Part shown: positions 5,563 through 11,422 of the stretch, piece by piece | Numbering within the stretch: the first letter of the stretch is position 1 | Layout of the letters: every line of letters starts with the position of its first letter | From: Roseiarcus sp036502965 | GTDB lineage: Bacteria > Pseudomonadota > Alphaproteobacteria > Rhizobiales > Beijerinckiaceae | Length of the DNA stretch: 11,422 bases | NCBI GenBank assembly: GCA_036502965.1 | Contig: DASXXT010000113.1 | Location: 1 to 11,422 of the forward strand | Direction of reading: 5' to 3' | Notes under the pieces: model-generated | Databases searched by the model: none | What the model was told of the DNA's origin: nothing | Seen by the model: only the letters and a program-made list of their open reading frames with translations | Position numbers and translations under genes: made by a program

Positions 5563-6615
5563 ATGTCGGTGACGGAAACGAGAAGCGCGGTGTGGTCGGC
5601 GCGCGACTGGGCGCAGGCGCTCGTCCCTTACCGCCGCGCGAGCGCGGCTCGCGGCGTCGTCGAGCTCACGGTCACCTTCCCGCCTTTTGCCGCGATCTGG
5701 ACCGCGATGCTGATCGCTGCGCGTCATGGCCAGTTCTGGCTTTCATTCGCGTTGGCGCCGCTCGCCGCTGGGCTGCTCATTCGCCTCTTCCTGATCCAGC
5801 ACGATTGCGGGCATGGTTCGTTCTTTCCCAGCAAGCTCGCCAACGACTGGGTGGGCCGCACGATTGGCGTCTTGACGATGACGCCCTACGATCACTGGCG
5901 GCGCTGCCACGCGATCCATCACACGACATCGGGCAATCTCGACCGGCGCGGCATCGGCGACATCAAGACGCTGACGGTGCGTGAATATTTCGCCCGGAAT
6001 TGGCGCGACCGGCTGCGCTACCGGCTCTATCGCCATCCGCTGGTGATGTTCGGGCTGGGCCCAGCCTATGTGTTCCTGTTGGAGAACCGCTTGCCGGTCG
6101 GCTTCACGCGCCAGGGGGCAATGCCTTGGCTCAGCACGATGACCACCAACGCCGGAATCCTGCTTGCGGCCGCTCTCCTGATTCTATGCGCGGGCGTCAC
6201 AACGCTCCTCATCGTCCATTTGCCGATTGTCGTGCTCGCCGCGACGATGGGCGTCTGGCTGTTCTACGTCCAGCATCAATTCGAGGCGACGACATGGGAC
6301 CAGGCGCCGGATTGGCGTCAGCCTGAAGCGGCGCTGCACGGAAGCTCCCATTACGATTTACCGCCCGTGCTGCGCTGGTTCAGCGCCAATATCGGCGTGC
6401 ATCACGTGCATCACCTGTCGAGCGGCGTTCCCTTTTATCGGCTTCCCGAGGTCTTGCGGACCTATCCCGAGCTTCGCGAAGTCGGTCGGATGACGCTGTG
6501 GCAAAGCCTCGTTTGCGTCCGTCTCACGCTATGGGACGAGGAAACGCGGCGGCTCTTGTCGTTTCACGAGGCGCGGGCGGCGCGCGCCGCTTCTCGGCAG
6601 GTGAGGCCAGCCTGA
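5563..6615 (+). CDS. membrane fatty acid desaturase
   Basis: This 350-aa integral membrane di-iron desaturase would introduce a double bond into membrane lipid acyl chains using O2 and an electron carrier. All three histidine boxes of the FADS family are present: HDCGH (80-84), HAIHH (116-120) and HHVHH (280-284). The intervening QHQFE (238-242) is also typical. Hydrophobic segments flank the boxes (about 36-76, 160-172, 195-236). The arrangement and the final GVPFYRLPEV resemble bacterial acyl-lipid delta-12/omega-6-type desaturases, but regiospecificity cannot be read from sequence. Length is normal for the family. The start is fixed by GGAGGT just upstream. The gene is alone on its strand and converges on a small hypothetical gene 42 bp away. 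The long spacer upstream with a tandem repeat and palindrome suggests regulated expression, which is inference. Confidence 0.93.
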   Translation: MSVTETRSAVWSARDWAQALVPYRRASAARGVVELTVTFPPFAAIWTAMLIAARHGQFWLSFALAPLAAGLLIRLFLIQHDCGHGSFFPSKLANDWVGRTIGVLTMTPYDHWRRCHAIHHTTSGNLDRRGIGDIKTLTVREYFARNWRDRLRYRLYRHPLVMFGLGPAYVFLLENRLPVGFTRQGAMPWLSTMTTNAGILLAAALLILCAGVTTLLIVHLPIVVLAATMGVWLFYVQHQFEATTWDQAPDWRQPEAALHGSSHYDLPPVLRWFSANIGVHHVHHLSSGVPFYRLPEVLRTYPELREVGRMTLWQSLVCVRLTLWDEETRRLLSFHEARAARAASRQVRPA

Positions 6616-6657
6616 TTCGATCGTTCGATTATGGCGGAGTGAAATTCCTCGAGGCCG

Positions 6658-6942
6658 TCACCGCGAGCGCGACGGTCGAGGCGATCGTCGTCCGGACACT
6701 GGATCGGCCCATAGCGCCGGCGCCGCTTGCTCGCTTGGCGCCAAGCCGATGGCGACGAGGTCGTTTTCCCTGGCGGCGCGGGCGAAAGGTTCGGCCTGGC
6801 TCTTGACGCGATAGGTCGGGAAGTCGGCTTCGTCGGTCGGCAACACGCTCACGACCTCATAGGGCCCCGTGGGCCTCGATATCGATGGGAGCCTCCTGGC
6901 GAAGTCAACCGCTTGTCCGATCGCGAATTTATGGCGAGTCAT
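6658..6942 (-). CDS. small conserved hypothetical protein, 94 aa
   Basis: The first 65 residues (MTRHKFAIGQAVDF, then YEVVSVLPTDEADFPTYRVKSQAEPFARAARENDLV) match the style of a short conserved protein frequent in Hyphomicrobiales. These begin with HKF..GQ.V and continue with a small beta-barrel-like core containing YR.KS..E...R...E..L. No enzymatic motif is seen and the function is unknown. The C-terminal about 25 residues are rich in A, P, R and S and look disordered. The start is supported by GGAGAGG six bases before ATG 6942. It is cytoplasmic and has no signal or membrane segment. It lies downstream of the cold-shock gene, on the same strand but beyond a strong terminator, so it is probably transcribed separately. 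Confidence 0.75.
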   Translation of the reverse strand: MTRHKFAIGQAVDFARRLPSISRPTGPYEVVSVLPTDEADFPTYRVKSQAEPFARAARENDLVAIGLAPSEQAAPALWADPVSGRRSPRPSRSR

Positions 6943-6966
6943 GATCCGCCTCTCCGGCTCTCTGGC

Positions 6967-7056
6967 TCAAAGCGTGTGAAAAAGTCCTATCACCGACGCG
7001 GTGCTGATCTCACCGGGTCCCGCGTCCATGCGGAGCGCGGCGTCTCGCAGCTTCAT
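6967..7056 (-). CDS. possible 29-aa small ORF, unknown
   Basis: MKLRDAALRMDAGPGEISTA... starts at ATG 7056 with GAGG six bases upstream and stops 24 bases before the start of the 94-aa gene, on the same strand. It could be a leader peptide or small protein, or chance in GC-rich DNA. I do not recognise it. The good ribosome binding site and spacing are the only support. Confidence 0.2.
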   Translation of the reverse strand: MKLRDAALRMDAGPGEISTASVIGLFHTL

Positions 7057-7131
7057 GTCGTTCCTCACCGGATCGGCTGCGTGACGGTCGTCTCGCGAAC
7101 CATCCGCCAGCGCGAAATGAAATCCGTCAGC

Positions 7132-7164
7132 AAAAACCCCGCGCACAGCGAACCGCACGCGGGG
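7132..7164 (-). terminator. intrinsic terminator of the cold-shock gene
   Basis: Read on the minus strand, CCCCGCG (7164-7158) and CGCGGGG (7143-7137) form a perfect 7-bp GC stem with a 14-base loop, followed at once by TTTTT (7136-7132). It lies 68 bp after the stop codon of the cold-shock gene. Confidence 0.8.
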
Positions 7165-7175
7165 TCTGAAACCAC

Positions 7176-7207
7176 AAAAGCCTTGTCAGTACATCCGTGG
7201 TCAAGGC
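7176..7207 (-). terminator. second, weaker terminator candidate after the cold-shock gene
   Basis: Read on the minus strand, GCCTTG (7207-7202) pairs with CAAGGC (7185-7180) and is followed by TTTT (7179-7176). The loop is 16 bases and the stem only 6 bp, so it is weaker than the one at 7132-7164. It sits first in the transcript. Confidence 0.45.
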
Positions 7208-7231
7208 GATAGGGCTTTCGGCCAAAACCTA

Positions 7232-7441
7232 TCAGGCGGCCTTCAGGTTATCCGCTGATGATTTGCCGGTCTTTCGATCCGCGACAACGTCATAAGAGAC
7301 TTTCTGTCCCTCATTGAGACTGTACATCCCGGCGCGCTCGACGGCGCTGATGTGCACGAAAACATCCTTGCTGCCGTCATCCGGCTGGATGAAGCCAAAG
7401 CCTTTTTGGCTGTTGAACCACTTTACGGTTCCTTGCGTCAT
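7232..7441 (-). CDS. cold-shock domain protein, CspA family
   Basis: This 69-aa single cold-shock-domain protein is a five-stranded OB fold that binds single-stranded RNA and DNA and acts as an RNA chaperone. Residues 5-31 carry the hallmarks: TVKWFNSQKGFGFI with RNP1 (KGFGFI, 13-18) and RNP2 (VFVHI, 27-31). The aromatic residues W8, F15, F17, F28 and H30 used for nucleic-acid stacking are all present. Length is standard. The start at ATG 7441 gives the canonical MTQGTVKWF N-terminus. The ribosome binding site is only purine-rich (GAAAGAAG). A hairpin at 7473-7492 lies in the presumed 5' leader, where cspA-type genes are often controlled, but cold induction cannot be read from the sequence. 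The gene is monocistronic and has a strong terminator downstream. Confidence 0.95.
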   Translation of the reverse strand: MTQGTVKWFNSQKGFGFIQPDDGSKDVFVHISAVERAGMYSLNEGQKVSYDVVADRKTGKSSADNLKAA

Positions 7442-7472
7442 GAGACACTTCTTTCAGGTACGTGTTTAGGTA

Positions 7473-7492
7473 GGCCGCGCGGTCGCGCAGCC
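7473..7492. promoter_or_regulatory. hairpin in the 5' region of the cold-shock gene
   Basis: GGC-GCGC and GCGC-GCC arms pair over 3 plus 4 bp with one mismatch and a 4-base loop, starting 32 bp upstream of the ATG. If transcribed it would be a stable element of the 5' leader. A role in expression is conjecture. Confidence 0.3.
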
Positions 7493-7765
7493 GGCTCACA
7501 ATGATCGAGATTTTGGAAGAAGGTCGTCAGTCCGACGCGTAGCGCGCGGCGAGGCCAAGTCTTTCGGCCGAAACTCGATGGCGCACTCATAGTCCATGTC
7601 GGCGCCCTTCACAAGGCCCATGAGGCGTGCTTCGGCGCCCCAGCTTCTGCAGTGATGGCATATTCTGGCTTGATCCGGCGCTTCCGGCAGAGAAATCGCG
7701 AGTATTTGCCGATCAGGGGCGGCCGCTGTCGCGCCACCGGCGAGCCGACAGAGCCTCAACCGAGG

Positions 7766-7938
7766 CCCAGCGAACCGCGCACCTTTTTGGAGATATTTGC
7801 GACGGCGTTGGACCAGGACCGCTTTGTCGAGGCTCCAATGCGGTATTGACCGAGATTGCGAACAGGTTTCATTGCGACCGTGTGTCGCTCGGTTGCGCCA
7901 AGCGACATTCAATCGAATTGATCGTCGTTTCCGCCTGA
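7766..7938 (+). pseudogene. remnant of a GAF-domain protein, frameshifted
   Basis: In the second forward frame 7784-7840 reads TFLEIFATALDQDRFVEAPM. In the first frame 7840-7935 continues AVLTEIANRFHCDRVSLG, then KRHSIELIVVSA, before TGA at 7936. Restoring one G near 7838-7840 (ATGCG to ATGGCG) joins them into one protein. The pattern LT.IA..F.CDRVSLG followed by a basic turn and ELI.VS is typical of the start of a GAF domain found in some HlyD-type adaptor proteins next to secretion genes. Nothing recognisable continues after 7938, so most of the gene is missing. Proximity to an intact HlyD-type gene fits, but the family assignment is from pattern memory. Confidence 0.45.
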
Positions 7939-8115
7939 TCCTGTCTGGGCTCAGTCTGCCGTGCCAACGACATCGACTGCCCCCGCCGCGCCGAGGGTCG
8001 GCCGCCCGAAGTCGCAAAGCGGTTTTGTATCACGCCGGCCCGCAAATGATGGTCATTCGGGCGACAGCACCCACCGCTTCACGGAACTCCGCGAGGCCAG
8101 AGGCGAATTGGCCCT

Positions 8116-9675
8116 CTACCTCTCCCTGAAGGCCTCGGATCCGATTTTGGCCAGCGGCGAAAGCAAGTAGTCGATGACGCGGCGAGAGTCGGTCCGGATT
8201 TCGACGGTGACGGTCATGCCGGGGGTCAATGGGATGGTCGCGTTATCGATTTTCATCGCGGTTTCGTCGAGCGACACGGTCACCGGAAAAACGAAGCTTT
8301 CGGGCTGACCGGGGGCGGTGGGCGCCTCGGGCGCCACGTTGGCCGTCGCCGTGGCGTTGGCGAGCGCGCGTTTGGCGTCTTGCTCGGCGATGGCTGCGGA
8401 GGCGATGTCGACGACCTTGCCTTGCAGCGCGCCGAAGCGAGTGAACGGGAAGGCGTCGACCTTGATCACCGCGTCCTGGCCGGGCTTGACGAAGCCGATG
8501 TCGAGATTAGCCACGAGCGCCTCGACCTGAAGCTTGCCGCCGATCGGCGTCAGCACGACGAGCTGCTGGCCGGTGGTGACGACCTGGCCGACCGTGGTGA
8601 CGGCCATCTGCTGAATGACGCCGTCCGTGGGCGCATAAAGCCGGGTGCGAGCGAGGCGCGCGTCCGCTTTGGCGAGCGCCTGACGCGCTTCGTCCGCCTT
8701 GCGCGCCGCGTCAGCGAGCTTGTTCTCGTTGTCGGCGATGAACTGGGAGACCGTCTTGGCCTTTTCGCTGCGCACCGACCTGATCGCCGCGTCGGTTTCG
8801 ATCAGCTGGCCTTGGTCGGACGCGAGCGCCGCCTGAGACTTTTCCAGCTCTTCCTTGGCGTTATAAAGATCGATCTTGGTGCCAACGTTGAGGTCAATCG
8901 CCTGCTGCCGAGTCGAGACGCGCTGGTTCAAGGTCTCCATCAGCTTGTTCTGGAAAGCGATGCTCATGTTGAGGCGCTTTTGCGTCGCCAGCTTTTCAGC
9001 CATCTGCCTGTCGAGCGCTTTGAGCGCGTCGGAGAGCTGAGCGAGATCCGCACGCAGTACGGCTTCCTCCCGTAACTGGAATTGTTCGGGCAAAGCCCCG
9101 TCCCAGGCGATCTTCAATTCGGCCTGGCCGGCCAGGCTTTCGACAGAGCCGGAGTCAGCCCCCGGCGCCGCGTCGTCCTTGCTGCGCGCGTCAAGCCGGT
9201 CCTGCGCGCTCTCAGCGGCTCGCACGGCGTTGATCGCGTAACGGCGCCGTGCGATCTCGGCCACACTCGCGTTGAGCGTATTCTGCGCGCTCAGCGCGTC
9301 GGCGTTGGCCTCTGCCGGATCAAGCTCCAAGAGCAGGTCTCCCGCCTTGACGGTTTGGCCTTTCTCGACGCGGATCGCAGCGATCTTGCCCGGATCAAGC
9401 GGTTCGATCACCTTGGCGTAGCCAGCTGTCTCGATCTTGCCCGGCGCGGTCGCATGGACGTCCAGCCGGCCAAAATACGACCAGACCAGCGCCGCCAGCG
9501 CGCAGGCGCTAATCGTCGCCATCACCGCGATCGGCAGCGGAGGGGGCGGAGTTTCGAGGATTTCGAGCGCGGCCGGCAGGAATTCGCGATCGCGCCCCGT
9601 GACCGCGACCGGAGCCTGCCGCGAAGGCCGAGGCTGAGGCGGGGGCGCTACCGGCGGCGCAGCGCGTTCGTTCAT
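8116..9675 (-). CDS. HlyD-family type I secretion periplasmic adaptor
   Basis: This 519-aa membrane-fusion protein would bridge the inner-membrane ABC transporter and an outer-membrane TolC-like channel. The proline-rich cytoplasmic N-terminus (1-46) precedes one transmembrane helix (about 47-68). The first half of a lipoyl domain follows (about 88-120, VIEPLDPGKIAAIRVEKGQTVKAGDLLLELDP). Next comes a long alpha-helical hairpin rich in A, Q, E, K and R (about 121-345), then the second lipoyl half (LARTRLYAPTDGVIQQMAVTTVGQVVTTGQQLVVLTP, about 351-387). A beta-barrel region to the C-terminus carries the typical PLTPGMTVTVEIRTDSRRVIDYLLSPL. It is slightly longer than E. coli HlyD (478 aa). The extra sequence includes an Ala/Pro-rich insert (about 445-465) and a Ser/Asp-rich insert in the helical region (about 166-182). 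Its ATG overlaps the upstream transporter stop as ATGA, indicating translational coupling. Confidence 0.94.
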   Translation of the reverse strand: MNERAAPPVAPPPQPRPSRQAPVAVTGRDREFLPAALEILETPPPPLPIAVMATISACALAALVWSYFGRLDVHATAPGKIETAGYAKVIEPLDPGKIAAIRVEKGQTVKAGDLLLELDPAEANADALSAQNTLNASVAEIARRRYAINAVRAAESAQDRLDARSKDDAAPGADSGSVESLAGQAELKIAWDGALPEQFQLREEAVLRADLAQLSDALKALDRQMAEKLATQKRLNMSIAFQNKLMETLNQRVSTRQQAIDLNVGTKIDLYNAKEELEKSQAALASDQGQLIETDAAIRSVRSEKAKTVSQFIADNENKLADAARKADEARQALAKADARLARTRLYAPTDGVIQQMAVTTVGQVVTTGQQLVVLTPIGGKLQVEALVANLDIGFVKPGQDAVIKVDAFPFTRFGALQGKVVDIASAAIAEQDAKRALANATATANVAPEAPTAPGQPESFVFPVTVSLDETAMKIDNATIPLTPGMTVTVEIRTDSRRVIDYLLSPLAKIGSEAFRER

Positions 9676-11422
9676 GCCGGCGCCCTCACATGGTCGGACT
9701 GCAGCGCCCAGAGGCGCGCGTAGAGTCCGTCCTGGCGACGGAGGAGCTCTTCATGCCCGCCGACCTCCACGATCTCGCCTCTTAGCATTCCCACGATCCG
9801 GGAGCAGGGGCGAACCGCCGCCAGGCGATGAGCTATGATGATGACGGTGCGCCCGCGCACGATCGAGCGCATGTTATCCTGAATGATACGTTCGCTCTCG
9901 TAGTCGAGCGCGGAGGTCGCCTCATCCAGGATCAGAACGCGGGGATTTGTCACAAGCGCCCTGGCAATCGCGATGCGCTGACGCTGACCCCCCGAAAGAT
10001 TGGCGCCGCGCTCCTCGATCATCGTGTCGTAGCCTTGCGGCAACTGGGCGATGAATTCATCCGCGCCAGCGAGCCGAGCCGCGTGCATCACCATCACGCG
10101 CGGCATGGCGGGGTCACCAAGCGCTATGTTCTCGTGAATGGTACGGTTGAAAAGAAGGTTCTCCTGCAGCACGATCCCAATCTGCCGGCGCAGCCATCCG
10201 GGATCGAGCTGGGCGATGTCGACGCCATCGAGCATCACCTGACCGGATTGAGGGCTATAGAGGCGCTGGACGAGCTTGGTTAGCGTGGATTTGCCAGATC
10301 CCGACGGGCCGACGACGCCAATCACCTCCCCCGGCTCGATCGACAGCGAGACTTTTCGTAGCGCGTCCGCCGCATCGGGCCGGTACCGCATCGTCACGTT
10401 GCGAAACTCGATGGCGCCCCGCGGGGGCGGTAAGGTCAGAAGGTTCTGCGGCGCCGGCTCCGGCGGCGCGTTGAGGATGTCGCCCAGACGCGCGACCGAC
10501 ACCTGCACCTGCTGAAAATCCTGCCACAATTGCGACAGCCGCAGGATCGGCTGCACCACCTGGCTCGCGATCATATTGAAGGCGATGAGCTCGCCGACCG
10601 TCATCGCCCCTTCGATCACCGATTGCGCGCCGACAAACAGGATCAGCGCGGTCGTAACCTTGCTCACATACTGGATGAGGTTCTGCCCGAGCGCTCCCGA
10701 AACGCCGGCGTTGAAGGAGGTGCGCACGTAAGCCGCCAGCCGCTCCTCCCACTGCGCCTGCATCATCGGCTCGACGCTCGCCGCTTTCAGCGTTTGCGCG
10801 CCAACGATGGACTCGACCAGAAACTGCTGCGAGCGGGCGCCGCGGTTGAACTTTTCGTTGATCTGCTCGCGCATGATCGGGCGAAGTACGCCCGCGATAG
10901 CCACGTAGGCCGGAATCGAGAGGAGCAGAATGAGCGTGAGCTTTGCCGAATAGATGAACATCACCCCGATGAAGACCAGGGTGAAAACCAGGTCGAGGAG
11001 CGAGGTGAGGCCCTGCCCGGTCAGAAAGCTGCGAATCGACTCCAGTTCGCGCATGCGCGCGACGGTTTGGCCCGCCGGGCGCGTCTCGAAATAGGCGAGC
11101 GGCAAGCGGAACAGATGATGGAAAAGCCGCCGCCCCAGCTCGACGTCGATGCGGTTGGTGGTGTGGCTCAGCGTATAGGAGCGCAAGAACTGAAGGACGG
11201 TCTCGAACAGGCCCAGCGTCACCATGCCGACGATCAGCACCACCAGGGTCGACATGCCCTTGTGGACGAGCACCTTGTCGACCACGAGCTGGAAGAAGAG
11301 CGGGCTCGCAAGCGCGAACAACTGCACAAAAAGCGAGGCGACCAGCACATGCGCGAGGGGCCGGCAGTAGCGCAGGATCAAGGGCCAGAACCAACGAAAG
11401 CCAAAGCTGTTCGGATCCACTC
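9672..11422 (-). CDS. type I secretion ABC transporter, permease/ATPase (HlyB/LapB type), 5' end beyond window
   Basis: The visible 582 residues contain a six-helix ABC exporter membrane domain and a nucleotide-binding domain. The membrane part carries strong HlyB-type motifs: ASPLFFQLVVDKVLVHKG (38-55), TNRIDVELGRRLFHHLF (88-104), VARMRELESIRSFLTGQ (120-136) and RLSQLWQDFQQVQVSVARLGDIL (294-316). The ATPase has Walker A GPSGSGKST (371-379), Q-loop Q419, signature LSGGQ (475-479), Walker B VLILDE (495-500) and H-loop H530. It would power one-step export of a C-terminally signalled protein from cytoplasm to outside. The apparent GTG start at 11420 is probably internal: HlyB/LapB proteins have about 130 further N-terminal residues (C39-like domain), so the gene almost certainly runs past the edge. 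It is followed directly by the adaptor, overlapping by four bases. No substrate or TolC gene is in view. Confidence 0.95.
   Translation of the reverse strand, partial: VDPNSFGFRWFWPLILRYCRPLAHVLVASLFVQLFALASPLFFQLVVDKVLVHKGMSTLVVLIVGMVTLGLFETVLQFLRSYTLSHTTNRIDVELGRRLFHHLFRLPLAYFETRPAGQTVARMRELESIRSFLTGQGLTSLLDLVFTLVFIGVMFIYSAKLTLILLLSIPAYVAIAGVLRPIMREQINEKFNRGARSQQFLVESIVGAQTLKAASVEPMMQAQWEERLAAYVRTSFNAGVSGALGQNLIQYVSKVTTALILFVGAQSVIEGAMTVGELIAFNMIASQVVQPILRLSQLWQDFQQVQVSVARLGDILNAPPEPAPQNLLTLPPPRGAIEFRNVTMRYRPDAADALRKVSLSIEPGEVIGVVGPSGSGKSTLTKLVQRLYSPQSGQVMLDGVDIAQLDPGWLRRQIGIVLQENLLFNRTIHENIALGDPAMPRVMVMHAARLAGADEFIAQLPQGYDTMIEERGANLSGGQRQRIAIARALVTNPRVLILDEATSALDYESERIIQDNMRSIVRGRTVIIIAHRLAAVRPCSRIVGMLRGEIVEVGGHEELLRRQDGLYARLWALQSDHVRAPA

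Larger units (their letters stand above)
7442..8115. other. spacer of 674 bp without an intact gene
   Basis: Apart from the hairpin at 7473-7492 and the GAF remnant at 7766-7938, no reading frame looks like a working gene. On the minus strand around 7535-7670 a segment reads RICHHCRSWGAEARLMGLVKGADMDYECAIEF. It looks protein-like with a CxxC pair, but has no usable upstream start and dissolves into low-complexity sequence. The spacer therefore seems to be decaying former coding DNA. Confidence 0.45.

Noticed and set aside
8099..8117. Terminator after the HlyD-type adaptor
   Set aside because: AGAGG/CCTCT gives only a 5-bp stem overlapping the stop codon with no T-run.
10255..11394. 379-codon minus-strand frame inside the transporter
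   Set aside because: It is in a different frame from the unambiguous ABC transporter and has arginine/alanine-rich noise without motifs.
9672..11420. Treating the 582-aa transporter as complete from GTG 11420
   Set aside because: HlyB/LapB relatives have about 130 more N-terminal residues and the frame reaches the window edge, so the start is most likely outside.

Overview
The window is GC-rich DNA, apparently from an alphaproteobacterium. Gene style suggests Hyphomicrobiales, possibly a Methylocystaceae/Beijerinckiaceae relative; this is inferred from protein flavour, not from a marker gene. It reads as an ordinary chromosomal region with loosely packed single genes, several decayed genes and repeat-bearing spacers. 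I see no rRNA, tRNA, CRISPR array, transposase or phage module.

Layout, left to right. At 1-137 there may be the 3' end of a WD40-like gene. At 301-480 (+) there is a possible 59-aa zinc-ribbon membrane peptide. At 565-1713 (-) lies a ChaA-type calcium/proton antiporter. The spacer 1714-2382 holds repeat copy A (2158-2251), an AT-rich hairpin and 10-bp periodic repeats. At 2383-3270 (+) is an exported sulfatase-modifying-factor (FGE-like) domain protein without the FGE cysteine pair. It converges on a small lipoprotein (3322-3585, -). At 3761-4504 (+) is an extensin-like gene broken by a frameshift, an in-frame stop and a second frameshift. It ends one base from a tautomerase (4506-4883, -). 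The spacer 4884-5562 holds an A11 tract, repeat copy B (5197-5289), a GC hairpin, a perfect 24-bp tandem duplication and a palindrome. At 5563-6615 (+) is a membrane fatty acid desaturase with all three histidine boxes.

The right part is mostly on the minus strand: a small conserved hypothetical protein (6658-6942), a CspA-like cold-shock protein (7232-7441) with a clear intrinsic terminator, a frameshifted GAF-domain remnant on the plus strand (7766-7938), and a translationally coupled type I secretion pair. That pair is an HlyD-type adaptor (8116-9675) and an HlyB/LapB-type ABC transporter (9672-11422, cut by the window edge). Together they would form the inner-membrane part of a type I secretion system. 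The outer-membrane TolC partner and the exported substrate are not visible.

Functionally the window mixes cation homeostasis, envelope proteins, lipid desaturation, cold-shock RNA binding and protein secretion. Desaturase and cold-shock genes both suit membrane or temperature adaptation, but they are on opposite strands about 0.6 kb apart and nothing shows co-regulation. I found no convincing new multi-gene system. The most notable items are the paired AT-rich repeats, the 24-bp tandem duplication before the desaturase, and the two genes disrupted by single-base changes.
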